Source of the DNA: Alphaproteobacteria bacterium
Lineage (GTDB): Bacteria > Pseudomonadota > Alphaproteobacteria > Micavibrionales > Micavibrionaceae
DNA length: 35,580 nt
Assembly: GCA_021208265.1 (NCBI GenBank)
Contig: JAJOJU010000029.1
Span: forward strand, 1 to 35,580
Direction of reading: 5' to 3'
This document shows, in pieces, positions 7,265-18,083 of the stretch; position 1 is the first letter of the stretch, and every line of letters starts with the position of its first letter. A program made the translations under genes and the position numbers. A model generated the notes under the pieces. That model searched no databases and was not told the DNA's origin. It saw only the letters and a list, made by a program, of their open reading frames with translations.

Positions 7265-7939
7265 ATGCGTACACTTTTTCATCTTTGGCTGCATCCCTTC
7301 TCGCGCAAGGTCAGACTTGCGATGGGCGAAAAACAGCTGGAATTTGAGCTGAAAATTGAACGAATTTGGGAACGCCGGACGGAATTTCTGGCGATGAACC
7401 CGGCGGGTGATGTCCCTGTTCTGATTGAAGATGACGGCACGACCCTCGCTAATTCACAAGTGATCTGCGAATATTTGGAAGAAGTATACCCGGAGATCGA
7501 TCTTCTGGGTAAGGACCCGGTCCAGCGCAGTGAAACCCGCCGTCTGGTTAGCTGGTTTGATTTCAAATTCAACCGCGAAGTATCGGAAAATCTTGTCGGT
7601 GAAAAGCTGATGAAGCGCTTCCTGAAAATGGGGGAGCCTCATGGCCCCACAATCCGTGCCGGGCATGCGAATATTCATTATCATCTTGATTACATTGGTT
7701 TCCTGACAGAAAAGCGTTCATGGCTGGCGGGGGATAATTTCTCTCTAGCGGATATCACGGCGGCTGCTCATTTGTCTGCTATTGATTACATTGGTGATGT
7801 GCCGTGGGAAGAGCATAGCGCGGCGTATCGCTGGTATAACAAAGTGAAGTCCCGTCCCAGTTTCCGGCCCTTGCTGGAAGACCGTATTCCCGGGTTTGAC
7901 CCCGCCGGGCATTACGAAGATGTCATGGCAGCAAGCTAG
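7265..7939 (+). CDS. fzlA: Glutathione S-transferase family protein, probable FzlA
   Basis: This is a 224-residue GST-fold protein with an N-terminal thioredoxin-like domain (LWLHPFSRKVRLAMGEKQLEFE, NPAGDVPVLIEDD, ANSQVICEYLEE) and a helical C-terminal domain (NFSLADITAAAHLSAIDYIGDVPWEEH, KSRPSFRPLLEDR). In alphaproteobacteria the closest functional match I know is FzlA, a GST-like protein that binds FtsZ filaments and promotes constriction. Support comes from the lead RTLFHLWLHPFSRKVR, the WERRTEFLAMNPAG segment, the C-terminal tail after IPGF and the nearby uppP. An ordinary detoxifying GST remains possible. The ATG at 7265 has GGGGA six bases upstream. It is followed closely by an SDR gene. 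Confidence 0.8.
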   Translation: MRTLFHLWLHPFSRKVRLAMGEKQLEFELKIERIWERRTEFLAMNPAGDVPVLIEDDGTTLANSQVICEYLEEVYPEIDLLGKDPVQRSETRRLVSWFDFKFNREVSENLVGEKLMKRFLKMGEPHGPTIRAGHANIHYHLDYIGFLTEKRSWLAGDNFSLADITAAAHLSAIDYIGDVPWEEHSAAYRWYNKVKSRPSFRPLLEDRIPGFDPAGHYEDVMAAS

Positions 7940-7956
7940 AATTGGGGGGGGGCGAT

Positions 7957-8895
7957 TTGAGCGGTAAGAAGCTATTTTGTTTCGGGTACGGTTATTCGTC
8001 TGACTATCTCGGTCATGCACTGAATGAGATAGGCGGCTGGGCGCTTGCGGGAACAACCCGTGACGCGGCCAAAAAAGAAGCCCTCAAAAAGCGCGGCATT
8101 AGCAGCTATATTTTCGATTATGAACACCCGTTGGCTGACCCTTTGTTTTTTATGCAAGGGGTTACGCATTTATTGATATCAACCCCGCCGGGGGATGAGG
8201 GCGACCCCGCCTTTTTAATTCACGCGCAAGATATTTTAAAAATTCCTACGCTGGAATGGGTGGGATATCTCTCCACAAACGCTGTTTACGGGGACCGGGG
8301 CGGGGCGGAAGTTGATGAAACAGCCGATTTGCAACCTACAACCAAACGCGGCTCCCGCCGATTGATGGCAGAACAGCAATGGATGGGGCTTTATGAAAGC
8401 CACGGCCTGCCGGTGCATATTTTCCGGCTGGCAGGTATTTACGGGCCGGGCCGTAGCGCGCTTGATTCCGTACGGGCCGGTGTGGCGCGCCGCATTCATA
8501 AGCCGGGGCATGCTTTTGGCCGCATTCATGTGGAGGACATTGCGCGGGCCTTGGCAGCATCCATGCAACAACCGAATCCGGGCCGGGTGTATAATCTGTG
8601 CGATGACGAACCCGCGCCCAGCCATCTGGTCATTGAATATGCGTGCCAGCTTTTGGGGCGTACGCCGCCGCCCCTGGTGGAATTTGACGAAGCCAATCTG
8701 GCGCCTGTTACCTTAAGTTTTTACATGGATAACCGCCGCGTAAAAAACACCCGCATTAAGGAAGAGCTGGGCGTACAGCTGAAATATCCTAATTACCGCG
8801 ATGGTTTGAAGGGTTGTCTTGATGCCGAAGAACATGCCGTTACCCTGTTCCGCCGTTTTGATGGCGGTGGAACTGAAAGCAGCGGCCAGTATTAA
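7957..8895 (+). CDS. SDR / NAD-dependent epimerase-like protein (YeeZ-like)
   Basis: This is a 312-residue Rossmann protein of the extended SDR group. The nucleotide-binding start is FCFGYGYSSDYLG, and the core includes VTHLLISTPPGDEGDP, YLSTNAVYGDRGG, HIFRLAGIYGPGRSALD, GRIHVEDIARAL and VYNLCDDEP. This pattern resembles E. coli YeeZ. The usual catalytic YxxxK is not kept: at its place the sequence reads TKRGSRRLMAE, with Arg where Tyr and Lys are expected, so catalysis is in doubt. Translation probably begins at TTG 7957, just after a G9 tract (7944-7952) that could act as the ribosome binding site; an earlier TTG at 7942 is inside the tract region. The G9 count itself may be unreliable. No substrate can be assigned. 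Confidence 0.8.
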   Translation: MSGKKLFCFGYGYSSDYLGHALNEIGGWALAGTTRDAAKKEALKKRGISSYIFDYEHPLADPLFFMQGVTHLLISTPPGDEGDPAFLIHAQDILKIPTLEWVGYLSTNAVYGDRGGAEVDETADLQPTTKRGSRRLMAEQQWMGLYESHGLPVHIFRLAGIYGPGRSALDSVRAGVARRIHKPGHAFGRIHVEDIARALAASMQQPNPGRVYNLCDDEPAPSHLVIEYACQLLGRTPPPLVEFDEANLAPVTLSFYMDNRRVKNTRIKEELGVQLKYPNYRDGLKGCLDAEEHAVTLFRRFDGGGTESSGQY

Positions 8896-8910
8896 TTTCA
8901 AGATCAGATT

Positions 8911-10855
8911 TTATTTTTGAACGGGCGTAAAGGGCAGCTTTATACCGACAACCGTTCCCACACCCACGGTCGATTCAATGTGAAGGCTGCCGCCATGCAG
9001 CTCCACCAGTTCCTTCGTGATGGCAAGGCCAAGGCCGGAACCTTCATGGCTGCGGGCATAGGAATTGGAAGCCTGTTCGAACGGGCGGGTAATTGTATTC
9101 AATTTATTGGCGGGAATGCCGATTCCCGTATCTGATACCCTGATTGTCACGCCATTTCCGTTTTCTTCACATTCCATCCAGACGCGGCCGCCGGAATTTG
9201 TAAATTTGACGGCGTTGGACAGCAGGTTCAGAACAATCTGCATAAAGGCACGGCGGTCGGCTTGAATAACGGGGCCGTCTTCCGGCAACTGTTCGGTTTC
9301 AATTTTCACACCGGATTCATGTGCCCGACCTTGCATCATATGTATAGCCAGCTTCAGGGTTTTTGCGATATTCACCTCTTCGGGTGACAGCTCATATTTC
9401 CCGGCTTCAATCTTGGACATGTCCAGAATATCACTGATCAGATCCAGCAAATGTTCGCCGCTTTCGCGGATGCCGGCAATGTAATCAAGATATTTTTCCG
9501 TGCCGATAGGGCCCAGTAACTGGCGCTCCATCATCTCCGAAAAACCAATAATCGCGTTCAGAGGCGTGCGCAGCTCATGGCTCATATTGGCAAGGAATTG
9601 AGATTTGGCAGCATAGGCACGTTCAGCAGAGTCTTTGGCTTCCCGCAGATTTTTTTTCATACGCCATGCGTTCGGTCATATCCTGCATGATGCCGAACAG
9701 GGCAATGACTTCACCCTGGGTATCCAGCTCGCAACGGCCTTCACACTGAATATAGCGTGTTTCGCCATCAGGGCGGGTGATCCGGAAATCCATATCATAA
9801 GTATTTTGCTCGATCATCGCACGTTGGAAGGCTTGAATAACGCGGCCTACATCACGGCGATGGATAATCTGGTTCAGCGAGTCGATCGTGGGTGTGAATT
9901 CACCGCGGGTGCGGCCATACATCCGGTATATCTGATCCGACCATTCCATGGTGTCTTCGCCGACAACCCATCGCCAGTGACCCATATGGCCTATATTTTC
10001 AGCTTCCAGAAGTTGTTGCTGGCGTTTGACCAGATCTTGCTCATGCGCTTTCACAGCGGAAATATCCCGGCCAATAGCATAGATTTTGTTATCTTCCCGG
10101 CGCAGTTTCCATTCGCTCCATAGCGGGGCTGTACCATCCGGTGTCATCCGTGCTTCAAAATCAATGGAGTCAACCAGCCCGGAATCGCTACCCTGCAGGC
10201 TAAGGGCCTGTATTGTACGGCGCACCAGAGGGCGGTCCGTATCACAAAACAGGCTGGGAAAAGATGTTTCCTTTATTGATGCGCTGTCCAGTCCTGTCAG
10301 GTCACAAAAGATAGGCCCTGCTTTTAGCAATGTGCCACTGATATCCATTGTGACCATCATATCGCTGGAAATGCCGATAAAATGGCTCATATCATCGCGG
10401 TTCCAAAGCGTGGAGGGGTGCTGTGATATTTTTAGCAGTTTTTCTTCAAGGCTTTCCACGAAGCCTTCCATTTCCCGCGCGTCATCGTTTTTAGCCGCCG
10501 GGATGTCTTCGGTGATGTGGGAGGCCACCAGAATTTTCCCGCCATCCGGTCGGTCTATCCAGTCAAAGCGAAAGGTAATTGGACCGGCGGCTTTTTTATG
10601 CGCCAGCTCGTATACGCCCTCTTTTAAAGTATGTAGTTTCTTGCGCGGAGATGACGTCAGTTTCAGGAGTTTTTCCACCCCCTGCATATCCTTCACATCA
10701 TAAAGATCAAGCAGAGAAGGTGTGGCATATATCACCGTGCCCTTTTCGTCCATCACGAAGCGGGGCAAGGCATCGTCACTTGAGTCTGCGTGAGGTGCCG
10801 GGAAGTCAGCATCCCGGATCGAAAAGGCAAATGGTTGAGAGGTGATGTTGGACAT
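8911..10855 (-). CDS. Multi-PAS sensor histidine kinase (frameshifted)
   Basis: This is a sensor kinase of about 647 residues after correction. Three PAS-like regions lie at roughly residues 30-95, 155-270 and 280-395; the last two end in PAC-like stretches (IYAIGRDIS and [13 protein letters not shown]). The HisKA domain has [14 protein letters not shown], with His near 426. The ATPase domain has an N box ([13 protein letters not shown]), DTGIGIP and [10 protein letters not shown]. No membrane helix or receiver domain is visible, so it is probably cytosolic and signals through a separate regulator. The frame breaks at a T8 run (9650-9657) between the last PAS and HisKA; with seven Ts it reads [20 protein letters not shown] without interruption. 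No partner regulator is adjacent. It converges on the SDR gene at 8895. Confidence 0.92.
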
Positions 10856-10880
10856 GCGAATCAGATTGGTTACTTTTCAT

Positions 10881-10910
10881 AGGATACGGGAGAGGTCACC
10901 TCACTGACAA
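10881..10910 (-). promoter_or_regulatory. Candidate promoter of the sensor kinase with an internal palindrome
   Basis: On the minus strand, TTGTCA (10910-10905) and TATCCT (10886-10881) are separated by 18 bases. The spacer contains a perfect palindrome, GAGGT-C-ACCTC, at 10892-10902. A protein bound there would block RNA polymerase, so it may be an operator. The promoter match is fair, not strong. Confidence 0.45.
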
Positions 10911-10953
10911 GGAAATTTCCCCACTTAAAAAATAACCCTAAAAACGCTCTCAT

Positions 10954-10984
10954 AAAAAAAACGCCTGCTTTACGAATAAAGCAG
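10954..10984 (-). terminator. Rho-independent terminator of the redoxin gene
   Basis: Reading the minus strand, the arms CTGCTTT (10984-10978) and AAAGCAG (10971-10965) form a stem with a six-base loop. They are followed by GGCG and eight Ts (10961-10954). It lies 27 bases past the stop of the redoxin gene, a normal position for the end of the dsbD-redoxin unit. Confidence 0.7.
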
Positions 10985-11011
10985 CGTATATGAGACTATG
11001 AATGATAAAAA

Positions 11012-11626
11012 CTAGTATTTCACGCCGCAGCCATAGGGCTGGGTACTGGCGGTTTTGACAGGTTCTCCGGCTTTCATTTCCGCCAGAGATGTCAGAACAT
11101 AGTTAGTCGCGCCATCAATTGTTTCCGGGCGGGGGGATGAGTCGCTGTCAATTGCGCCTTTGTATACCAGGAAACCTTCGCTATCGATGATGAACATATG
11201 CGGTGTGGTTTGCGCATCATACATTTTGCCGATGGAGCCGGATTCATCCAGAATTTTTACATCGGGGGGACGCACCCGCTTCCTCAACAATTTTCTTGGC
11301 TTGATCGGCGCTGATATGACCTTGGTGACCATCAGCGGAAGATACGATTGTGACCCATTCTACACCATATTCATCCTTCGCAGTTTTTTGCGTTTTCTGC
11401 ATATTGCCGCTTTCATAATGTTTCTTAACGTAAGGGCATTCATGGTTGGTCCATTCCAGGACAACTGTTTTACCCTTCAGGTCTGACAGTTTACGGTTTC
11501 ACCGGTCAATACGTTTACACCTTCAAAGTCAGGTGCGATTTTGCCGATATCAGCAGCGGCGAAAGCCGGTTGCGACAGGCTGAGGCAGAACAGGGCCCCC
11601 AGAAACAGAGAGAGTTTTTTCAGCAT
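11012..11626 (-). CDS. Exported thioredoxin-fold redoxin (two frameshifts)
   Basis: This is a 204-residue thioredoxin-fold protein with a signal peptide (LSLFLGALFCLSLSQPAFAA). It belongs to an AhpC/TSA-like family whose active site reads EWTNHECPYVKKHY, with a single redox Cys64. It also has TTPHMFIIDSEGFLVYKGAID and the family C-terminal end PYGCGVKY. Two indels break the frame. A T run at 11490-11492 lacks one T, so VKLSDLKGK is lost. A G6 run at 11264-11269 has one G too many, at GASPDVKILDE. They cancel in length. The start has AAGGAG just upstream. It follows dsbD by 34 bases, so DsbD may keep it reduced; this is inference. The peroxidase substrate is unknown. Confidence 0.85.
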
Positions 11627-11660
11627 GGTATCTCCTTATGCTTGTTAAATAGACAGTTAC

Positions 11661-13827
11661 TTAATTTTCAAAAGCCCCTGCCACGATTCCCGGCGTCAGG
11701 ATTTGCGGCAGAAGAACCGGTTCCGGGCGTTGCCCGGTTTCGGATGCAGGGGGCGCGTAATACACATATAAAGGCACGCCCTTGCGCCCGAAGATGTTCA
11801 GGTATTCAGTTATGGCGGGGTCATAATTTGTCCAGTCGCCGACCAGAAATTTTACGTCTTTTTCAGCAAATAAATTACGTGTGCTTTGCACATTTAACGA
11901 TGTCGCGTGATTAACTTTGCAGGTGATGCACCATGCGGCTGTCATCTCAACAAACACAGGCTGCGTCCCGGCAAGGGCTTCATCGAGCGCGGCAGGGGAA
12001 TAAACTTCGCCGAATTCCTTGATGTCCGATATTTCAGTATTCACGCCGGAAACGGGCATGCCGCGTGTAGCAGGCAGAAAGCCCAGCGCCGCAAGGGCGG
12101 ATAATATCGCGATAATTCTAACAATTTTTCGCCAGCCCCCGTGTTCCGGGCTATGCCGCCATAACCAGATGGAAAATGTAATAAATGTAAGGCCCAGCGC
12201 GGCACCCAGAATGCCCATGGATCCCACTTGCTGGCTTAGTACCCATAACAGCCAGGCGCATGTCAGGAATATCGGGAAGGCCAGAAACTGCCGGAAGGTT
12301 TCCATCCATGTGCCCGGCTTGGGCAGGAAGCGTTGCAGGGCGGGGATAAAGGCCAGAACCAGATAAGGCAGTGCCAGCCCCAGCCCCAGAAACGCAAATA
12401 CCAGCAAGGCAATAAACGTGTTCTGCGTCAGGGCGAAACCAATCGCGGCCCCCATAAACGGTGCGGTGCAGGGGGTGGCAACCAATGTTGCTAAAACCCC
12501 GGTGAAGAAGGACGCTGTATATCCACCGCCTTCCGCCAGATGCCCACCAATTCCGGCAAGCCCGGCCGAAAACTCAAAAAAGTTCATCAGGTTAAGGCCA
12601 ATCAGGAACAGAAGATATATCAGCAGAATAATCACAACCGGGCTTTGCAGGTGGAAGCCCCAACCCACGGCGGACCCCGCACCTTGCAGGGCGATTAATA
12701 ATCCGGCGATCGCAAGGAAGCTCAGGACAATTCCGCCTGTATAGGCAAGGCCGTGAATGCGCGCCTGTGTCGGGTCTTTCTGTGCTGTTTTTACAAGGCT
12801 AAGCGCTTTCAGCGATAAAACCGGGAATACGCACGGCATCAGGTTCAGGATTAAGCCACCCGCCAGTGCGAACAGCAAGATCATAACAAAAGGAAGCTGA
12901 GTTTCAGCACCGTTGGCGGATGAAGCGCTCGTGTTAAACAGGCCGGGGCTTTCTACATAAGTAATAAATTCCATGCCCCGGCGCGTGCCGTCTATATCCG
13001 GGTACGTTACCAGCAGGCGGGGGGATTGCAGCTCTTCCAGCTCTGCCCAGTTACGATCCCCGGCTTGCTGGCGCAGGATTAGGGTATCGCCCTCTAATGT
13101 CGTCTCTGCGCCCGCGTTATTATCAACAATGCCCCATTCCAGCGGGAATAATTCAAGGCCCGTGCAGGGCGTATCACCATGGTTACACCAAGCGGCGGAA
13201 GGAATTTTAACCTCGATGGTGCTCTCATCAAGCTTGCGCAATACAGCTTCTTCCGGGGCCAGTGTTGGCAATTCCCCGCGCGCGGCGGCCAGATAAGCGG
13301 CATTATCTTCGCCCATTTGTTCGCCGCCTTCCGGGTTAAGCGTCATATTATATGTGCCGTATTCGGGGATGCAGATATCTCGGCAGACCAGAATTTCCAC
13401 ATCCGCTGTGATTGAAATGGGCCCCGCCGGCAGCGTGTCGGGGGCTTTTAGTCTTTGCAGCAGGATGACATTTTCTTCGTAACCGTAATTGGTCATAGGC
13501 CCGAAAGGCAGCTTGTGGGGGATGGGCCATTCAATCTCGCTGACGCTAAAACCCTCCGGCAGTGACCATACCACGCGCGGATCGGACCCTGAATCGCCGG
13601 GGTTGCGCCAGTATGTATGCCATTCCGGGGCTATCGATTGCTCCACCCCTACCCAGATTTCCTCACCAGGGCGGATCACGGCGCGTTCCGGCAGCAGGCG
13701 GATCTTGACGTATTTATCAGCGGAATCGGGTGGCGTGTTCTGGGCCGAAGTCTCAGAAAATATACGAAAAACTCAATGTGATCAGGAAAAGAAAGCCCGT
13801 CAGAAATCGTGATAATGAAAACCGCAT
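11661..13827 (-). CDS. dsbD: DsbD-family thiol:disulfide reductase (frameshifted near N-terminus)
   Basis: DsbD-type proteins carry electrons from cytoplasmic thioredoxin across the inner membrane to periplasmic thiol proteins. About 721 residues: a signal-like N-terminus (FLTGFLFLITLSF), a periplasmic N-terminal domain (to about residue 290, including YWRNPGDSGSDPRVVW and ILVCRDICIPEYG), a core of about eight helices with NLMPCVFPVLSLKAL and ATPCTAPFMGAA, and a C-terminal thioredoxin domain with AAWCITCKVNHATS. The first 23 codons are out of frame with the rest. One extra base at 13757-13770 (short A runs on the plus strand) explains this; either run gives a sensible signal peptide. GAGGGGA precedes the ATG at 13827. 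It probably forms an operon with the redoxin gene. The organisation is also like ScsB/CcdA fusions. Confidence 0.9.
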
Positions 13828-13908
13828 GATATGAAATCCCCTCAGAAAGATTTCCCATTAATATAAACGGACTGCCCGTGCAGGCAACCATGCAAACTTA
13901 TTCGTCCC

Positions 13909-13933
13909 CATGCCTGTGAAGGTTACAGGCATG
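13909..13933. repeat. Nine-base inverted repeat in the dsbD/aacS intergenic region
   Basis: The arms CATGCCTGT (13909-13917) and ACAGGCATG (13925-13933) are perfect complements around a seven-base centre. The site lies between the divergent dsbD and acetoacetyl-CoA synthetase genes. There is no T-tract suitable for a terminator, so an operator for a dimeric regulator is the more likely reading. No other copy was noticed. Confidence 0.5.
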
Positions 13934-14017
13934 AAATATAAAAAAAGATTGTTCAGGGCCCGAATGCCCGGATAAACTAGCGTTTTATTGATTTTGTGCC
14001 TGTGTGAGGATTTTACT

Positions 14018-16006
<1,989 letters not shown>

Positions 16007-16028
16007 AAAATCCCGCTTGCGGGATTTT
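16007..16028 (+). terminator. Rho-independent terminator after aacS
   Basis: AAAATCCCGC (16007-16016) and GCGGGATTTT (16019-16028) form a GC-rich stem that starts one base after the aacS stop codon. T-rich sequence ends it on both strands, so it can work in either direction. This is one of the clearest terminators in the window. Confidence 0.85.
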
Positions 16029-16051
16029 GGGCTTTATGTCATCAATGAAGG

Positions 16052-16166
16052 CATGACAAGCATTCTGCTGCCATCGCCGCGCGTAATATTCACAGCCATT
16101 CTGGCTGTGGCGGCTGTTGTGGCAGCAGCAATCGCGGCGGCAGCGGCGGCGGGTACGCCCGCATAA
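16052..16166 (+). CDS. Possible short Ala/Val-rich hydrophobic peptide
   Basis: An ATG at 16052 opens a 37-residue frame: a short N-terminus, then a hydrophobic stretch of almost only Ala, Val, Ile and Leu, ending GTPA. The middle is made of GCN-type codons, so the opposite strand also reads as Ala-rich, and the composition alone can create such frames. There is no convincing ribosome binding site, and the ATG lies just after the aacS terminator. It may be a small membrane peptide or chance low-complexity sequence. It is the only notable content of the 280-base gap before the aminotransferase. Confidence 0.25.
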
Positions 16167-16286
16167 CGTAAGCCCATAGTGCAATAGCGCACGCCCCAAG
16201 AAAAAAATTCCAAAAACAACGTTTCTGTCCCTTTGCGCTCTTGCATGGCGCAGGGATGAAGATTTATAGATGAAAGATAATCAATT

Positions 16287-17531
16287 ATGCTAAACCCTGT
16301 TTTAGTAAGAGACTACGACCGTTACGACCCGATGCAGCGCGAAAAATATGAATCCGGAAAGCCGCTTTTTGAGGAACAATACCCTCTGAACAAGGCATTA
16401 TGCGGCATGAGCCCCAATATGGCGGCGGAGCTGATGAATTACGCCCGTGAGAAAGGGCCGGATGTTATTAGCCTTGCGCAAGGCGAAGGCTGTATGCCGA
16501 CACCTGATTTCATCGTGGATGCCGCGGCGAAGGCTCTGAAAGAAGGGAAAACATTCTATGGTCGCCCTTTGGGGCTGCCGGAGCTGCGCGAGGAAATTTC
16601 CGATTATTACAAGCGCATATACGGCTTTAGCAATATCAGCCCGGAGCGCGTATTTGTAACGACATCCGGTTCCAACGCCATGAACCTGACGCTGCGGGCC
16701 GTGCTGAATAAGGATGATGAAGTTGTCGCCATTACTCCCATCTGGAAAAATCTGCTGGGGGCGGTGGAGTTATCAGACGCACATGTGCGGCAGGTGGGGC
16801 TGACTGACGGGCCGGATGGCTGGTCGCTGGATATGGACAAGCTGTTTGCGGCGTGTAATGAGAAAACAAAAGCCATTTTGGTGGTTTCCCCGTCCAACCC
16901 CACGGGCTGGATGATTTCAGCGGAGCAGATTCAGGAAATTCTGGCCTTTGCGCGAGAGCGCGGTATTTGGGTGATCTCTGATGAGGTTTATGGCCGCCTT
17001 GTCTATGAAGGCACGCGTGCGCTCAGCTTCCTTGATTACGCGCAGGATGATGACCTGCTGATGGTTATTAACAGCTTTTCCAAGACATGGGCCATGACGG
17101 GCTGGCGGCTGGGCTGGATTGTCGGCCCGGCTTTTATGGACGATAAAATTCGCCATATATCCATCTATAACAATTTATGTGTGGCGCCCTTTACCCAATA
17201 TGCAGGCATCGTGGCCTTGCGGGAGGGGGAGGAATTTATTCAGAACCAGCTTAATCTATGGCGCAAGACACGAGATCTGCTGATGGAAACGCTGGGGCAA
17301 CACCCCCGCGTGCATTTGAGCAAGCCGGAATCGTCTTTCTATGCCTTTTTTAAGGTGGATGGGGAGCCGGATTGTATCGATTTTTGCTACCGGCTGATTG
17401 ATGAAGCCGGGGTGTCGCTGGCGCCTGGTATTACGTTTGGCGATTGCTCCAAAAGCTATATACGCATGTCATTCGCTTGTTCGCGCGCTAAAATGGAAAA
17501 AGCACTGGACCGTCTGGTCAAGGCGCTGTAA
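16287..17531 (+). CDS. PLP-dependent aminotransferase, class I/II
   Basis: This is a 414-residue fold-type I aminotransferase. The PLP lysine is Lys266 in NSFSKTWAMTGWRLGW. Other family marks are VISLAQGEGCMPTPDFI, FYGRPLGLPELREEI, VFVTTSGSNAMNLTLRA, VVSPSNPTGWMIS, WVISDEVYGRLVY and the C-terminal YIRMSFACSRAKMEKALDRL with the substrate-binding Arg. It resembles aspartate or alanine/valine-type aminotransferases, but the amino donor cannot be fixed from sequence. It begins 280 bases after aacS, behind that gene's terminator, so it is probably transcribed separately. The stop is 11 bases before the methyltransferase gene, which suggests co-transcription with it. Confidence 0.92.
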   Translation: MLNPVLVRDYDRYDPMQREKYESGKPLFEEQYPLNKALCGMSPNMAAELMNYAREKGPDVISLAQGEGCMPTPDFIVDAAAKALKEGKTFYGRPLGLPELREEISDYYKRIYGFSNISPERVFVTTSGSNAMNLTLRAVLNKDDEVVAITPIWKNLLGAVELSDAHVRQVGLTDGPDGWSLDMDKLFAACNEKTKAILVVSPSNPTGWMISAEQIQEILAFARERGIWVISDEVYGRLVYEGTRALSFLDYAQDDDLLMVINSFSKTWAMTGWRLGWIVGPAFMDDKIRHISIYNNLCVAPFTQYAGIVALREGEEFIQNQLNLWRKTRDLLMETLGQHPRVHLSKPESSFYAFFKVDGEPDCIDFCYRLIDEAGVSLAPGITFGDCSKSYIRMSFACSRAKMEKALDRLVKAL

Positions 17532-17542
17532 ACCTTGTGCCC

Positions 17543-18083
17543 ATGCGTGGTTACTTCGGCATGGGTGTAGAGGGCATCAGCAAGGAAGGGAATGTCGGCA
17601 ATCTGGTCCGGTCTTCCCATTCTTTTGGCGCCAGTTTCTTTTTTTTCTATCGCACCAGAGGTGGATATCGAAGCCATGCGCGTATCCGACACATCCGGTG
17701 CGTTCGATCACGTTCCCTATTACCAATATGACAGTGCCAAAAAGCTGGCCTTACCGATGGAATGCGCCTTGGTGGGGATTGAGTTGACCGATGATGCTGT
17801 GGATTTACCGAGCTTTCGTCACCCAACCCGCGCCGCCTATGTGTTGGGGCCGGAAATGGGGCATCTTTCCCAAGCTATGCAGGATCAATGCGCGCATATC
17901 ATCAAGATTCCCATGAAATTCTGCGTGAATGTCGGTGTGGCGGGGGCGCTTGTGATGTATGATCGCATGCTGTCCATGGGCCGGTTTGCGGAGCGTCCGG
18001 TGCGGGCTGGTGGTCCTTTGGAGGTTCTGGCACCTACTCAGAACGGATTACGCAGGAAGCTCCGCAGTCGTAAAAAATTTTAA
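17543..18083 (+). CDS. TrmH/SpoU-family RNA methyltransferase (frameshifted)
   Basis: This is an SPOUT-class RNA methyltransferase that probably 2'-O-methylates a tRNA or rRNA ribose. The corrected 179-residue protein shows the three knot motifs: VGNLVRSSHSFGAS (motif 1), YVLGPEMGHLSQ (motif 2) and IPMKFCVNVGVAGALVMYD (motif 3). The N-terminus MRGYFGMGVEGISK matches an alphaproteobacterial subgroup. The frame breaks at a T8 run (17639-17646); with seven Ts it reads GASFFFSIAPEVDIEAM. I prefer ATG 17543; GTG 17537 is two codons earlier. The 3' end overlaps the convergent chrR by 50 bases, so the tail after RPVRAGG (residue about 157) may be affected by a further indel. The target nucleotide is unknown. 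Confidence 0.85.

Noticed and set aside
9635-10703. Plus-strand frames opposite the sensor kinase
   Set aside because: They show no protein family features, and the minus strand encodes clear PAS domains.
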